DNA of 64,000 nt from Aquimarina aquimarini (GTDB taxonomy: Bacteria > Bacteroidota > Bacteroidia > Flavobacteriales > Flavobacteriaceae): NCBI RefSeq assembly GCF_900299535.1, contig NZ_OMKE01000039.1, positions 62,001-126,000 on the forward strand. Reading direction: 5' to 3'. Positions within the stretch are counted from its first letter, which is position 1, and each line of letters begins with the position of its first letter. The position numbers and the translations under genes were made by a program. Shown piece after piece: positions 54,012 to 63,223 of this stretch. The notes under the pieces are model-generated. The model was not told the origin of the DNA, did not search any database, and worked only from the letters and a program-made list of their open reading frames with translations.

Positions 54012-55462
54012 AAGGTAGAGCGATATTAAAGTATGGAGATGATTGGTTCTCATTTTCATTTAAAGACGAGTTATCTAAGAGATATAAAATAGATAAACTT
54101 TTAAATGATATAGAAAAGGGTGAAATTATTTTTTCTATCCAAATTGAAATATTTCTTAAAGATATTGAAGAATATAATTCTTCAATAGATTCGCCAAAAT
54201 TAGTAGATATTGAATCTTTCTCTAAACAATTCATTCAAAAAGCTAAGCCTTTGACTCTTCAAAAAAGATGGAGCCTATTTAAGTTAATGAAAGAAATGGA
54301 TATTTTATTAAATGAATATCAAATCGATGCTGAAAATATTGATGATTATTTAAAATATATTGCAGTATTTATTCAAGATATACTTAACAAAACTAAAGCG
54401 GAAGAATTGGATAGGTTTTTTAAAATTGAAATTCCAATAAATGATTTAATTTATAAGAGACAAAGATTAGGGATTGCTATAAATTCAACCATTTTAAATT
54501 CAAAAATTCAAAAATTAGAAAAAGAATTGTATTCGCTAAAAAACACTTTGCAATTAACACATAATGTCTATTCTCCCGAAAATAAAATAGTTCAACTTAA
54601 TTTTTTAGAGGAAAATAATATAAATGTTGTGGGAAGTTTAGAGAGGACTTTTAAAAATCATCAAGATCATTCTGATGCATGCGGTTTGTTTTATCAACAA
54701 TTGCGTACAAAAAAGGATTTAGATTGTTTACTTTATCTAAAAGCAGCAAAAGGTTCTCAGACAAGAACTTTTCCTTCTTACATTGGGTTTGGCACAATAA
54801 CTTCCAGAATTACACTAAGAGAACCTGCTTTACAAAACCTAAGGCGAAGAACGAGAGAAATAATATCCGCAGATCCTGGATATAAATTACTTTATATAGA
54901 TTTTTCGCAATTTGAAGCTGGAATATTGGCTCATTTAAGTAAAGATAAATTACTCATAAATCTATATGATTCAGATATTTATAAAGATATATCTGAATTT
55001 GTGAATGGTACGGACGAAAAAAGAGGGAAAGCCAAAACTCTATTTTACCGAAATATTTACGGAGATAAATCTTTAGAAAAAAAAGAAAAAGCCTATTTCT
55101 TACAATTTATAGATGTTCAAAAATATACTAGAGATATTATAGCTGAAGCAAAGAAAAAAGGTAAAATTGGAACGGATATGGGTAATAATAGAATTATTAC
55201 TGAGGATTACCATATTGCTCTAAGCCATAAAATACAAGCTACAGCTTCTTTAATATTTAAAACAGCATTGATTGAAGTCGATAAGACAATAAAAAATGTA
55301 GATTTCATTTTACCTATGCATGATGCAGCTCTTTATCAATGCAAATCAATTGATTTTGAAGATTTAAAAGTTAAAATTTCTGAAATATTTATAAATGTTT
55401 TTAAAGAGTATTGTCCTTCAATTACTCCAAAAGTAAAAGAAGGTGGTTTTTATATATCATAA
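54008..55462 (+). CDS. Minimal family A DNA polymerase (PolA domain only)
   Basis: The 484-residue protein lacks the 5' and 3' exonuclease domains. The polymerase core shows TITSRITLREPALQNLRRR (about 263-281), motif A LLYIDFSQFEAGILAHLS with Asp298, motif B with Arg339, Lys343, Tyr347, Tyr351 and Gly352 at exact Pol I spacing, and motif C MHDAALYQ with Asp439. Tyr347 stands where Pol I has Phe762, and Ala440 replaces the usual Glu after the motif C Asp. The N-terminal 200 residues are unrecognised. Its start overlaps the RT stop (ATGA). It may copy cDNA from the RT into a second strand; this is inferred. Confidence 0.9.
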   Translation: MKGRAILKYGDDWFSFSFKDELSKRYKIDKLLNDIEKGEIIFSIQIEIFLKDIEEYNSSIDSPKLVDIESFSKQFIQKAKPLTLQKRWSLFKLMKEMDILLNEYQIDAENIDDYLKYIAVFIQDILNKTKAEELDRFFKIEIPINDLIYKRQRLGIAINSTILNSKIQKLEKELYSLKNTLQLTHNVYSPENKIVQLNFLEENNINVVGSLERTFKNHQDHSDACGLFYQQLRTKKDLDCLLYLKAAKGSQTRTFPSYIGFGTITSRITLREPALQNLRRRTREIISADPGYKLLYIDFSQFEAGILAHLSKDKLLINLYDSDIYKDISEFVNGTDEKRGKAKTLFYRNIYGDKSLEKKEKAYFLQFIDVQKYTRDIIAEAKKKGKIGTDMGNNRIITEDYHIALSHKIQATASLIFKTALIEVDKTIKNVDFILPMHDAALYQCKSIDFEDLKVKISEIFINVFKEYCPSITPKVKEGGFYIS

Positions 55463-55471
55463 AGTTTTTCA

Positions 55472-55817
55472 ATAATGGGAGGGAAGGAGTAGATTTTTTA
55501 ATTGGGGGTAACGAAATATATCTACAATCCATAGATTTAGATACTTCGCAACGCAGTATTAAAATAGCAAAACAAGATTTAGGAGAACTAAAAGATAACT
55601 TGTTTATCGTTTTAGTTTTAATAATAGAGCAGCACCAAAGGTTGTTTATTTAATTCCTTCGAAAGATTTATCACATTCTGAAAGTAACATATTCATAGAG
55701 AACGAAGTAAGTTTAATACCTAGTTTATCTAATTGGGAGATTAAAGTATCTAGTAATACAATCCCAGAATTAGAGCAAAACTCGTTAGAAAAGATGACTG
55801 ATAAACTAAAAGTTTAG
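55472..55817 (+). pseudogene. Frameshifted gene relic behind the polymerase
   Basis: The first frame encodes EGVDFLIGGNEIYLQSIDL and IKIAKQDLGELKDNLF. Around 55600 coding passes to another frame (YRFSFNNRAAPKVVYLIPSK, SLSNWEIKVSSNTIPELE, EKMTDKLKV) that ends at TAG 55815-55817. A one-base shift between 55599 and 55650 explains this. The start of the gene is missing. A related fragment lies at 31708-31772. Family not recognised. Confidence 0.65.
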
Positions 55818-55874
55818 TTTTATAATATTATGTAAAATAGAACTAGTGCGTTTTTACCCAGATGTAGCGTTGGT

Positions 55875-56094
55875 AAAACGGCCTCAGAAAACTTTGGAGA
55901 AAACAATAGGTAAAGGAGCGTTTATATTTTAGAGGTTTAGTACTAAAGTTTAACCAAAGCTATAAGTATTAATTCTAGTTCTAAGCAATATTATAAGTCA
56001 GAATGCTTTCTAAAATATAGCGACTGCGCCGTACATTGTTTCCAAAGTTTTGTGCAGCCTTGATTTTTTGTTTCTTTTTCATCAAGGAAAAAGA
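55875..56094. repeat. Composite repeat, block A, right copy
   Basis: Matches 46167-46445 from AAAACGGCCTCAGAAAACTT through TAAAATATAGCGACTGCGC to CCAAAGTTTTGTGCAGCC. It lacks about 55 internal bases present in the left copy. Confidence 0.88.
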
Positions 56095-56120
56095 TAATGC
56101 AAACTTTTAAAAATGTTGAA

Positions 56121-56659
56121 TCATAGCAGAATTATAGCAAGTGTATAGAAATTATCTCGCAGAGTAATTTTATACTCTTGCGGGAACTTCACGAGAATCG
56201 CATAAAAACTTTTTTTACGTATGATTGATCAAATACGCGATTTATAAACTTCCTAAAAGTTTTGCTTTTTTTGGTGTGGCCAAGCGATGGCAAATTGTGT
56301 GTAGAGAAAAATGCATTAAGCATTTTTATTTACAAAACAATAAAGCGGTTGGGCGCGGCAATTTTACATAACGGCAAATTATAGCTACAAATGTCAAACG
56401 TGAGGTTTAATCATAAACGTCTTAAAGAAATATTAATGACCCCAGTAGCTAAGTTTATAACGAAATAGAATCACAGTGGGATATTTTACATAATACTACA
56501 TTATAGTTACAATAGAACTATAGATGCCGCAAATTGGCTTTTACATAATTGCTGACGATATAAAACACCTAACGGTGTCGTTATATCTGCAATTATGTAA
56601 AATACTACGTATACGCCAATTTGCTACAATATATATTTGTACTATAATTTATATTATGT
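56121..56659. repeat. Composite repeat, block B, right copy
   Basis: Matches 46718-47246 closely: TCATAGCAGAATTATAGCA, GTGTGGCCAAGCG, AAAAATGCATTAAGCATTTT, GCGGTTGGGCGCGGCAATTT, and the 24-bp inverted repeat with a 12-bp insert. The dispersed element that follows the left copy is absent here except for TTGTACTATAATTTATATTA. Confidence 0.88.
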
Positions 56660-56705
56660 AAAATAGTGTATTTAAAAACTCCCCTGTTATTGATTCAAAT
56701 TACAA

Positions 56706-57278
56706 CTAATTATTCGATACTGTATTATTACTTTTTTCTTCAAGCTTTACTACTTTACCTCTATATTGTATTGATGTTCGGTGGTTACTCTGTATCATGA
56801 TATCACTTCTCATATTTGGATATAGTGTTACTGATACTCTAAGCCATTCTGTAGCATTCCTAATTCCAAATTTCATCAAATACCGTTGTTTTTTCTCATT
56901 ATAGGTAATCTTAACATCTTCTGGCACACCATCAAATTCTATATTATTATTCCTATTATTAAAGCCTGTAGATATTCGACGTTCACCGTAGTATGGTAAA
57001 TACACAGAAATACTATCTCCCAGAATTCTAAAATGATTGAAGTTTCCGATTAGGTTTATATTATTTGCTGTACTTCCTGCTGGAAATAAACCACTATTCG
57101 ACAATGCATTAAGACTACTACTCGCTAACGGAGATGCCCAATCAGAGATGATTTCGAGTTTTTTTTGTGCCACCAATTCGTCTAAAACCTTACTTTTCCC
57201 TGTAGATATCTCCAGATTTTGTGAGCTTCCGCAACTAACTAGTAAACAGCTTGTAAATATTAAAAAAAGAGTTTTCAT
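56706..57278 (-). CDS. DUF4251 domain lipoprotein
   Basis: The ATG at 57278 is preferred over 57317 because it gives the lipoprotein signal MKTLFLIFTSCLLVSC. The 190-residue mature protein matches DUF4251: SDWASPLASSSLNALSNSGL, INLIGNFNHFRILGDSISVY, LPYYGERR and SIQYRGKVVKLEE. It is common in Bacteroidetes and of unknown function, probably a small beta-rich protein of the outer envelope. It follows a 194-residue exported protein in the same direction by 105 bp. Confidence 0.88.
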   Translation of the reverse strand: MKTLFLIFTSCLLVSCGSSQNLEISTGKSKVLDELVAQKKLEIISDWASPLASSSLNALSNSGLFPAGSTANNINLIGNFNHFRILGDSISVYLPYYGERRISTGFNNRNNNIEFDGVPEDVKITYNEKKQRYLMKFGIRNATEWLRVSVTLYPNMRSDIMIQSNHRTSIQYRGKVVKLEEKSNNTVSNN

Positions 57279-57383
57279 TTTTATTGAAAATATACTAATA
57301 ATTGTATCAAATAACATACCATTTTTTAAAATATTAACACCTAAAACCCAGTTAATCAGTTTATAAATATGCTATTTTAATTT

Positions 57384-57968
57384 CTAAAACTTAAACCTTC
57401 CTTTCACATATAATAAGTTTGAGGTTCCATAATATCCAAGCTCTGATGCACCAAAGTTTAGATTATGATTTACCTCTAAAGAAAAATTAGTATCAAAATC
57501 ATACCCCATACCATTTATAACTTTAGTCTGTAGTAACGGAGCTGTTATTTTATCATAAATATCAGCATTTTGTGTATATTCTATTTCCAAACCAGAAGAA
57601 AGATGGAATTTATCTGTCAAATACAATTTTCCTCTAATTGGTACTTTAAAAACACCTGCAAATAGATATGTATCATTATATCCCTGTACTTCTATAAATA
57701 AATTCGAATTTACTTTATAGTTAATTGTAAAATATGAATGTTGTTCACGACTTGACAGTCCAGAATATGAAAATCCACCGATTGCTAATTTTGACTTCTC
57801 ATGCCCTACATCATTTACAGCTTTTTCTCTTTTCTGCGCATATATTTGTTTTCCTGATAAAAAAATAGAACATACAATTCCTATTACAAGCACATTACAC
57901 CTTTTCTTAGATATTTGAAACAGTTTTAATTTGTGTTTATTAGATATTATAGAGTTACTATTTCTCAT
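57384..57968 (-). CDS. Probable outer-membrane protein
   Basis: The 194-residue protein has a long basic start followed by a hydrophobic segment (VLVIGIVCSIFLSGKQIYAQ), a signal-peptide-like start. The remaining part alternates aromatic and polar residues (SYFTINYKVNSNLFIEVQGY, YLFAGVFKVPIRGKLYLTD) and ends in Phe (VKGRFKF), as an outer-membrane barrel does. The family was not recognised. It precedes the DUF4251 gene in the same direction. Confidence 0.7.
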   Translation of the reverse strand: MRNSNSIISNKHKLKLFQISKKRCNVLVIGIVCSIFLSGKQIYAQKREKAVNDVGHEKSKLAIGGFSYSGLSSREQHSYFTINYKVNSNLFIEVQGYNDTYLFAGVFKVPIRGKLYLTDKFHLSSGLEIEYTQNADIYDKITAPLLQTKVINGMGYDFDTNFSLEVNHNLNFGASELGYYGTSNLLYVKGRFKF

Positions 57969-58092
57969 AATTATGTGATTGGTATTGATTCAAAAAACAT
58001 TCCCATTAAGGACTATCAAAAATGATATAACGTTACATAATTATAACATTTTACTTTAAATCTTTGTGATCCAAATACATTACTTTTGCCAG

Positions 58093-59301
58093 ATGCAAAA
58101 AAGTAAGTTAGCTCAGTTTGAATTTGTAACCCTTATGGCATCTTTAATGTCTATAGTAGCTTTGGCTATTGATGCGCTTTTGCCAGCATTAGATATTATA
58201 GGTACGACCATTGGAACTACCGAGGTTGCCGATAATCAATTATTAATCACCATGATCTTTTTAGGTCTTGGTATTGGTCCGTTAATTTTTGGCCCTATAT
58301 CTGACAGTCTGGGTAGAAAACCCATTGTATACATTGGTATTTTTCTATTTATTATTGCAAGTTTTATTTGTGTTTTTTCTTCAAGTGTAGAAATGATGAT
58401 TTTAGGGAGAATATTACAAGGTATTGGACTCTCTGCACCTAGAACGATCAGTATTGCCATGATTCGTGATATTTATAGTGGTGATTATATGGCACGTATT
58501 ATGTCTTTTATTACGGTAGTTTTTATTCTGGTTCCTATTATTGCTCCAGCTTTGGGTAAAGCTGTTTTGGATCATTATAATTGGCAAGCAATATTCTATA
58601 TACAGCTACTATTTAGTCTACTAATTTCATTTTGGTTTTGGAAAAGACAACCAGAAACACTCATAGAATCAAAGCGCATTAAGTTTACTCCTTCTATTTT
58701 TATTGATGGATTTCTGGAACTGATTAAACAGAAAACAACGATCGGTTTTACTATTATTTCAGGTTTTATTACAGGTTCTTTTATGGTGTATTTGAGTACT
58801 TCTCAACAAATATTTGAGCAACAGTACCATCTCAAAGATGAATTTCCCTATATATTTGGTCTTTTGGCAATTTCTATAGGTACAGCTATTTTTCTAAATG
58901 GAACATTGGTTGTAAAATATGGAATGGAAAAACTAGTTACCATTTCTCTCATTTCTTTTTTAAGCATTTCTTTTCTCTATATAGTATTGTTTTATAATTC
59001 CCCAAATCCAAGGATTGAAGTTTTACTCCTTTTTTTTGGTTTGCAGTTTTTTGCGATTGGCTTTCTGTTTGGAAATTTAAGAGCTTTGGCTATGCAACCT
59101 ATTGGACATATTGCAGGAATTGGAGCGGCAATTACGGGATTTATCTCAACCATTATGGCTGTTCCTATAAGTACTTACATAGGTAGATTTGTTACAGGTA
59201 CTACCCTACCTCTATTCGTAGGTTTTTTGACCTGTGCAGTCCTTTCTGTTTGCATTCTTATCTATATCAAAATATCAAGAAAAAAGACAATAACACCCTA
59301 G
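58093..59301 (+). CDS. MFS drug-resistance transporter (Bcr/CflA type)
   Basis: The ATG at 58093 is preferred over a GTG at 58066. The 402-residue protein has 12 predicted membrane helices. FGPISDSLGRKPIVYIG is the MFS loop 2-3 motif and LGRILQGIGLSAPRTISIAM the fourth helix of the Bcr/CflA (DHA1) drug:H+ antiporters. It stands alone. The substrate is unknown; the family includes bicyclomycin and chloramphenicol exporters. Confidence 0.92.
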   Translation: MQKSKLAQFEFVTLMASLMSIVALAIDALLPALDIIGTTIGTTEVADNQLLITMIFLGLGIGPLIFGPISDSLGRKPIVYIGIFLFIIASFICVFSSSVEMMILGRILQGIGLSAPRTISIAMIRDIYSGDYMARIMSFITVVFILVPIIAPALGKAVLDHYNWQAIFYIQLLFSLLISFWFWKRQPETLIESKRIKFTPSIFIDGFLELIKQKTTIGFTIISGFITGSFMVYLSTSQQIFEQQYHLKDEFPYIFGLLAISIGTAIFLNGTLVVKYGMEKLVTISLISFLSISFLYIVLFYNSPNPRIEVLLLFFGLQFFAIGFLFGNLRALAMQPIGHIAGIGAAITGFISTIMAVPISTYIGRFVTGTTLPLFVGFLTCAVLSVCILIYIKISRKKTITP

Positions 59302-59310
59302 TATTTAATT

Positions 59311-59484
59311 TTAAGATGTACTTTTTTCTAGATCATTAAGGTTATTTGATACCGATAAATCACCATTTCCGGCAATAGCAAAACGATCTCTTTTTGACCC
59401 ATATCCAAAATTAGAAGATCTTCTATATTTATTTTGGAAATCTGCAAATCGTCTTTTTTTAGTGTGATTCTCTTTATTACTCAT
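59311..59484 (-). CDS. Small basic protein (57 aa)
   Basis: The frame from ATG 59484 to TAA 59311 encodes 57 residues: MSNKENHTKKRRFADFQNKY, RRSSNFGYGSKRDRFAIAGN and a polar end. It is strongly basic with Arg/Lys runs and no hydrophobic segment. The gap 59302-59714 holds no other gene. The frame has a natural codon pattern and may be a real small nucleic-acid-binding protein, but no family was recognised. Confidence 0.55.
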   Translation of the reverse strand: MSNKENHTKKRRFADFQNKYRRSSNFGYGSKRDRFAIAGNGDLSVSNNLNDLEKSTS

Positions 59485-59714
59485 AATCATTAAGTTTTAT
59501 ATGAATTACCTAATTAACAATGAACTCTCTTTCTAATTTATCACTTTTTTTTGATTTTAACCCACTACTTATTAATGATTTATATTTATTTTAAGAGTTG
59601 TTATACTCTAAAAAAATAAAAAATTCTCTTTTATACTATACATTAGTCAAAATGAGATGCATTTATGTAATGAGTTCTTCATTATTTTTTATCTTGTAAC
59701 ATGAATCATAACAT

Positions 59715-60269
59715 ATGAAAACACTTTTTTATATTTTAATCAGTATTCTTTCTATCCAAGGATTTAGTCAAGATTTTAGTGCGGCAGATTATGCCTTAAT
59801 CGATGATTCACAAAAATTAGATATTGATAAAGAGAATTCTAAAATATCTTTTAATTTTATTGAAGACCAGACTTCTGGAACAATCTCTGGATTAGATTTT
59901 AAAATTAATTTTAGTCCTAAAAATGTAGAAAATGCTGTATTTAGTGGTACAGCACTTGTTAAAACATTAGATACCAATAATTTTTTGCGTGATGGTCATT
60001 TGATGTGGGAAAAGTTTTTCCATAAAAAAAAATACCCTAAAATATCCTTTGTAAGCACGCAAGTAGTCGCTTTTGAGCAAAATACATACAAGGTTATTGG
60101 TCTTCTTACAATCAAAGGAATTCAAAAAGAAGTAATTATTACCTTTTCTCTATATGATAAAAAACTTTTAGGAAAAACAATAATTTACACCAGTGATTTT
60201 AATATTCATATTCATGATGATCACAAAAAGAATAAATTAAAAATACATTTCTATTTCCCTTTACTTTGA
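59715..60269 (+). CDS. YceI family exported protein
   Basis: The 184-residue protein has a signal peptide ending GFSQ. The rest is a lipocalin-like YceI beta-barrel: LDIDKENSKISFNFIEDQTS, SGTISGLDFKINFSPKNVEN, DGHLMWEKFFHKKKYPKI and IGLLTIKGIQKEV. YceI proteins bind isoprenoid-type lipids in the periplasm. Its 3' end overlaps the convergent TIM-barrel gene by 19 bp. Confidence 0.9.
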   Translation: MKTLFYILISILSIQGFSQDFSAADYALIDDSQKLDIDKENSKISFNFIEDQTSGTISGLDFKINFSPKNVENAVFSGTALVKTLDTNNFLRDGHLMWEKFFHKKKYPKISFVSTQVVAFEQNTYKVIGLLTIKGIQKEVIITFSLYDKKLLGKTIIYTSDFNIHIHDDHKKNKLKIHFYFPLL

Positions 60270-61072
60270 TTACTTATAATTTCTTCTTTTATAAATTGAT
60301 TAATTTCCCATTGATCCCCCATTAGTTCATTTGTATTAGGTAGGTAATTAGCATATGGATAAGGGCCGTATTCAGGAGTGATGGTTATAAACGTTCTACC
60401 TTGTAATTCAGCATTATCAATCATAGCTTTCCACCATTTTTTGAATGTAGATAGTTCTATACCATATCGCTGATCTCTTGGATCTAATAGCTGAGGACTT
60501 TGTGAAGAACCCACTCTGGCATGTATATGATAGGTATGTTCAATAGCTTTGGTAACAGCTTCTGTTTGATTTTCTAACAATGATTCTGCTACACAACACC
60601 AATGTGAAAAATCGGAAGTAAGTTTTAGATCCGGAAATTCTTTTAAATATGAATAGCAAACATGCGATGCAAAAGAAAATCGAGATCTATGAGTTTCATG
60701 TGCTATAGGTACTCCTGTTTCGTTTTCGATATCTGCCGCCGCTTGAAGTAATAAAGTATTTTTATCAATTGAAAAGAAATCCAGTCCCGTATGCGAGTTT
60801 ATGAGTAAGGGCTGGGCTTCTGCTAAGTTGTACAGGTGTTTCTTGAATGTATCCAAATGTGTTTTAAAATCAAGTTCTTTTGTCTCCCAATGTTGCCCCA
60901 CAAATTCTAACTCGTAATCAGCAAGGATTGATAAGATTTCTTTTTTCGCATGGGGGTTTAGTGGTAAATCAATCTCAACACCATGATATCCCGCGTTTTT
61001 CACCTTCTTCAAAAAGGTTTCCCATTTCATATCTGCACTTCCCCATCTAGGGTAGATAAATTTTAACTCCAT
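60251..61072 (-). CDS. Sugar phosphate isomerase/epimerase-like TIM barrel
   Basis: The 273-residue protein belongs to the AP endonuclease 2/xylose isomerase-like TIM barrel family (PF01261). Barrel motifs include GYHGVEIDLPL, FVGQHWET, INSHTGLDFFS, PIAHETHRSR, KLTSDFSHWCC and IHARVGSSQSP, with several His, Asp and Glu residues suited to metal binding. It is the last gene of the acyl-pathway operon, 11 bp after the phosphopantetheinyl transferase. Its substrate is unknown and its part in the pathway is unclear. Confidence 0.82.
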   Translation of the reverse strand: MELKFIYPRWGSADMKWETFLKKVKNAGYHGVEIDLPLNPHAKKEILSILADYELEFVGQHWETKELDFKTHLDTFKKHLYNLAEAQPLLINSHTGLDFFSIDKNTLLLQAAADIENETGVPIAHETHRSRFSFASHVCYSYLKEFPDLKLTSDFSHWCCVAESLLENQTEAVTKAIEHTYHIHARVGSSQSPQLLDPRDQRYGIELSTFKKWWKAMIDNAELQGRTFITITPEYGPYPYANYLPNTNELMGDQWEINQFIKEEIISNQSKGK

Positions 61073-61083
61073 ACTATTTTTAA

Positions 61084-61626
61084 TTATTTTGATTTCTGAA
61101 AGACAAATGCAGTATAATCACCATGATGTGTCAATGATACAGGAATAGTAGTATTTTCTTTATTTATGCAAATCACAGGGATTCGATTTTTATCTTTTAC
61201 TATAGAGACTGTTGATATATCAAATTCTTCTGCGATTTTTTCTTTTATTTTAGTATAAATCTCTCTCTCATTTTTATAGACTGCAGTAGTATATGATACT
61301 TTTGAAGTAAAAGCAATACTATGAACATAGTATTTAAAGACTTGAACATTAAGATCATATTGCTCTGAGTCTACATTTACTTTATTTTTGAGCGTACATT
61401 CAAAACTTTTGGGGTTGTACCTAGGGGAAAACCCAAAACGTCTCTGGTGAGCCTTATACGTAGCTTCTTTCATACTCCAAAACTTCCAAATCAATGTTTC
61501 TGGGTTTTCTGAAGTCAAAATATAGTGTTGCTCAACACCTGTATATATTTTTTGTAACCACCCCCTCCTCTGCCAATTGCTTTGTTGGGTGGCTACTTGA
61601 AAATCAACGATATCATTACCAATCAT
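61084..61626 (-). CDS. 4'-phosphopantetheinyl transferase
   Basis: The 180-residue protein has the AcpS/Sfp fold: MIGNDIVDF (Asp5 metal ligand) and FWSMKEATYK (Lys53, Glu54, Lys58), the W-x-x-KEA-xx-K motif of the second half. It transfers the phosphopantetheine arm of CoA to a carrier protein, here most likely the ACP whose gene overlaps its start by 4 bp. This coupling makes the pair self-sufficient. Confidence 0.92.
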   Translation of the reverse strand: MIGNDIVDFQVATQQSNWQRRGWLQKIYTGVEQHYILTSENPETLIWKFWSMKEATYKAHQRRFGFSPRYNPKSFECTLKNKVNVDSEQYDLNVQVFKYYVHSIAFTSKVSYTTAVYKNEREIYTKIKEKIAEEFDISTVSIVKDKNRIPVICINKENTTIPVSLTHHGDYTAFVFQKSK

Positions 61627-61877
61627 TTTTCTTGTAATTTACTTTCTATAATAGCAATAGAAGCTTCTACGGTAAGCATTTTCTCCATAGATTCATTATC
61701 TATCTCTATATCAAATTCATCTTCTACATCTAGCACTACATCTACCAAATTTGCTGAGTTTATCTCTAGATCTTTAATAAAATCAGTATGTATATTGAGA
61801 TTTTTAAGTCCTTCTTCATTTTGTACATAAGGAGTTATAATAGCCTTTAATTTTGATAGTAATTCTTCTTTATTCAT
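61623..61877 (-). CDS. Acyl carrier protein
   Basis: The 84-residue acidic protein is an ACP. The attachment site is Ser41 in DLEINSANLVDVVL; the usual Asp before Ser is Asn here. The helix III region EFDIEIDNESMEKM is typical. It overlaps the transferase gene by 4 bp and lies 71 bp after the ketosynthase gene. It carries the acyl chain built by the ketosynthase and dehydratase. Confidence 0.92.
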   Translation of the reverse strand: MNKEELLSKLKAIITPYVQNEEGLKNLNIHTDFIKDLEINSANLVDVVLDVEDEFDIEIDNESMEKMLTVEASIAIIESKLQEK

Positions 61878-61948
61878 ACCGTTGTATTCTATATTTTATT
61901 GAAAAAAATTATATGCATTGTGATGTATTAAAATAATTGTTTTTTAAT

Positions 61949-63223
61949 CTAGTATTTTTTAAAAATAACACAAGCATTCACATCTCCAAATCCAAAACTA
62001 GCTTTTGCTATAATGGTAAGAGGTTTATTAATTGTTTTAAGAGGAATTTGATCTCGTGGTATCAAAGCTTCTATAGCGGGGTGTAAATCTTCAGAATTAA
62101 TGTTTCCAAAAACATATCCATTTTTGAGTTGTAATACCGCGGCAACACTTTCTATACTACCTGAAGCTGCAAGACAATGGCCAACAAGACTTTTGAGTGA
62201 ATTAATATAAGGAAAATCTTTCCCTTTTCTCCCCAAGGCTTCGCTCCAGTTTTGTATTTCTATACTATCCATAGTGGTGGCAGTCAAATGACCATTGATA
62301 GCATCGATATCTTTAGAGTTAATATGTGCATTGGTAATAGCCTTTTGAATACAGTATTGTACTGCTTGACTATTAGGAGCAGTCATACTCCCTCCATTAC
62401 GTTGCCCACCACTGTTTACATGTCCTCCTAAAATTTCTGCATAAATAGTAGCTCCTCTTTTTTGCGCACTTTCTAAACTTTCTATAACTAAAGCTCCCGC
62501 TCCACTACCAGGAACAAAGCCACTGGCTGTTGCGCTCATTGGTCGCGATGCTTTGGTAGGGTTATCATTATATTTATAAGGCAAAATACGCATCGCATCA
62601 AAACCTCCCCATACATACGGCCCGCTATCGCTTGTGCTTCCAGCAAGAATAATTTCGGCATTACCTTGTGCAATATGATTATAGGCCATCAAGATAGCTT
62701 CAGTTCCTGTACTACAGGCAGAGGAATTTGTGGTAACTATATTACCACACCCAAGCATTCCTCCTAAAAAAGCACTAATACCACTTGCCATTGTTTGTGT
62801 GACACTAGTACTACCTAACCTTCTTACTTTTCCTTCATCTACTTTATAAATTGCTTCACGAAATTTATCAACTCCTAAGATTCCTGTTCCAAAAATTACT
62901 CCTGTATCCCAAAGAGGAGTTTGAGAATTATTGATTGATAATCCAGCATCTTTCCATGCATCCATTCCTGCGATAACTCCATATTCCATTCCAGAAGCAT
63001 TCAATCCTTTTAACTGAATATTATTAAAGTAATTGTTTAAATAAGATTCTTTATATAATGGTTTTCCAGCTATTTGACATGAAAAATTTAATTCTTTTAG
63101 TTTTTCAATATAACGAATTCCACTTTTTCCTTTTTGGATATTATTATTAAAATCTGAAACGCTCGTTCCATTTGGAGCAACTACACCTAAACCTGTTATA
63201 ACTACTCTTCTTTTATTCATCAT
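61949..63223 (-). CDS. Beta-ketoacyl-ACP synthase (FabF-like)
   Basis: The 424-residue protein is a thiolase-fold ketosynthase with Cys170 (NSSACSTGTEA), His312 (NGHLTATTMDSIE) and His349 with Lys344 (LKSLVGHCLAASGS). The C-H-H set is complete, but the segment around His312 reads GHLTAT where most FabF have AHGTGT. It extends acyl chains by condensing malonyl units. It overlaps the dehydratase gene by 11 bp. Such stand-alone sets in Bacteroidota make aryl polyenes, flexirubin-like pigments or specialised fatty acids; the product cannot be fixed here. Confidence 0.9.
   Translation of the reverse strand: MMNKRRVVITGLGVVAPNGTSVSDFNNNIQKGKSGIRYIEKLKELNFSCQIAGKPLYKESYLNNYFNNIQLKGLNASGMEYGVIAGMDAWKDAGLSINNSQTPLWDTGVIFGTGILGVDKFREAIYKVDEGKVRRLGSTSVTQTMASGISAFLGGMLGCGNIVTTNSSACSTGTEAILMAYNHIAQGNAEIILAGSTSDSGPYVWGGFDAMRILPYKYNDNPTKASRPMSATASGFVPGSGAGALVIESLESAQKRGATIYAEILGGHVNSGGQRNGGSMTAPNSQAVQYCIQKAITNAHINSKDIDAINGHLTATTMDSIEIQNWSEALGRKGKDFPYINSLKSLVGHCLAASGSIESVAAVLQLKNGYVFGNINSEDLHPAIEALIPRDQIPLKTINKPLTIIAKASFGFGDVNACVIFKKY

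Noticed and set aside
46145..56660. Island as a classical transposon or prophage
   Set aside because: No transposase, site-specific recombinase, relaxase or phage structural gene was found between the repeats.
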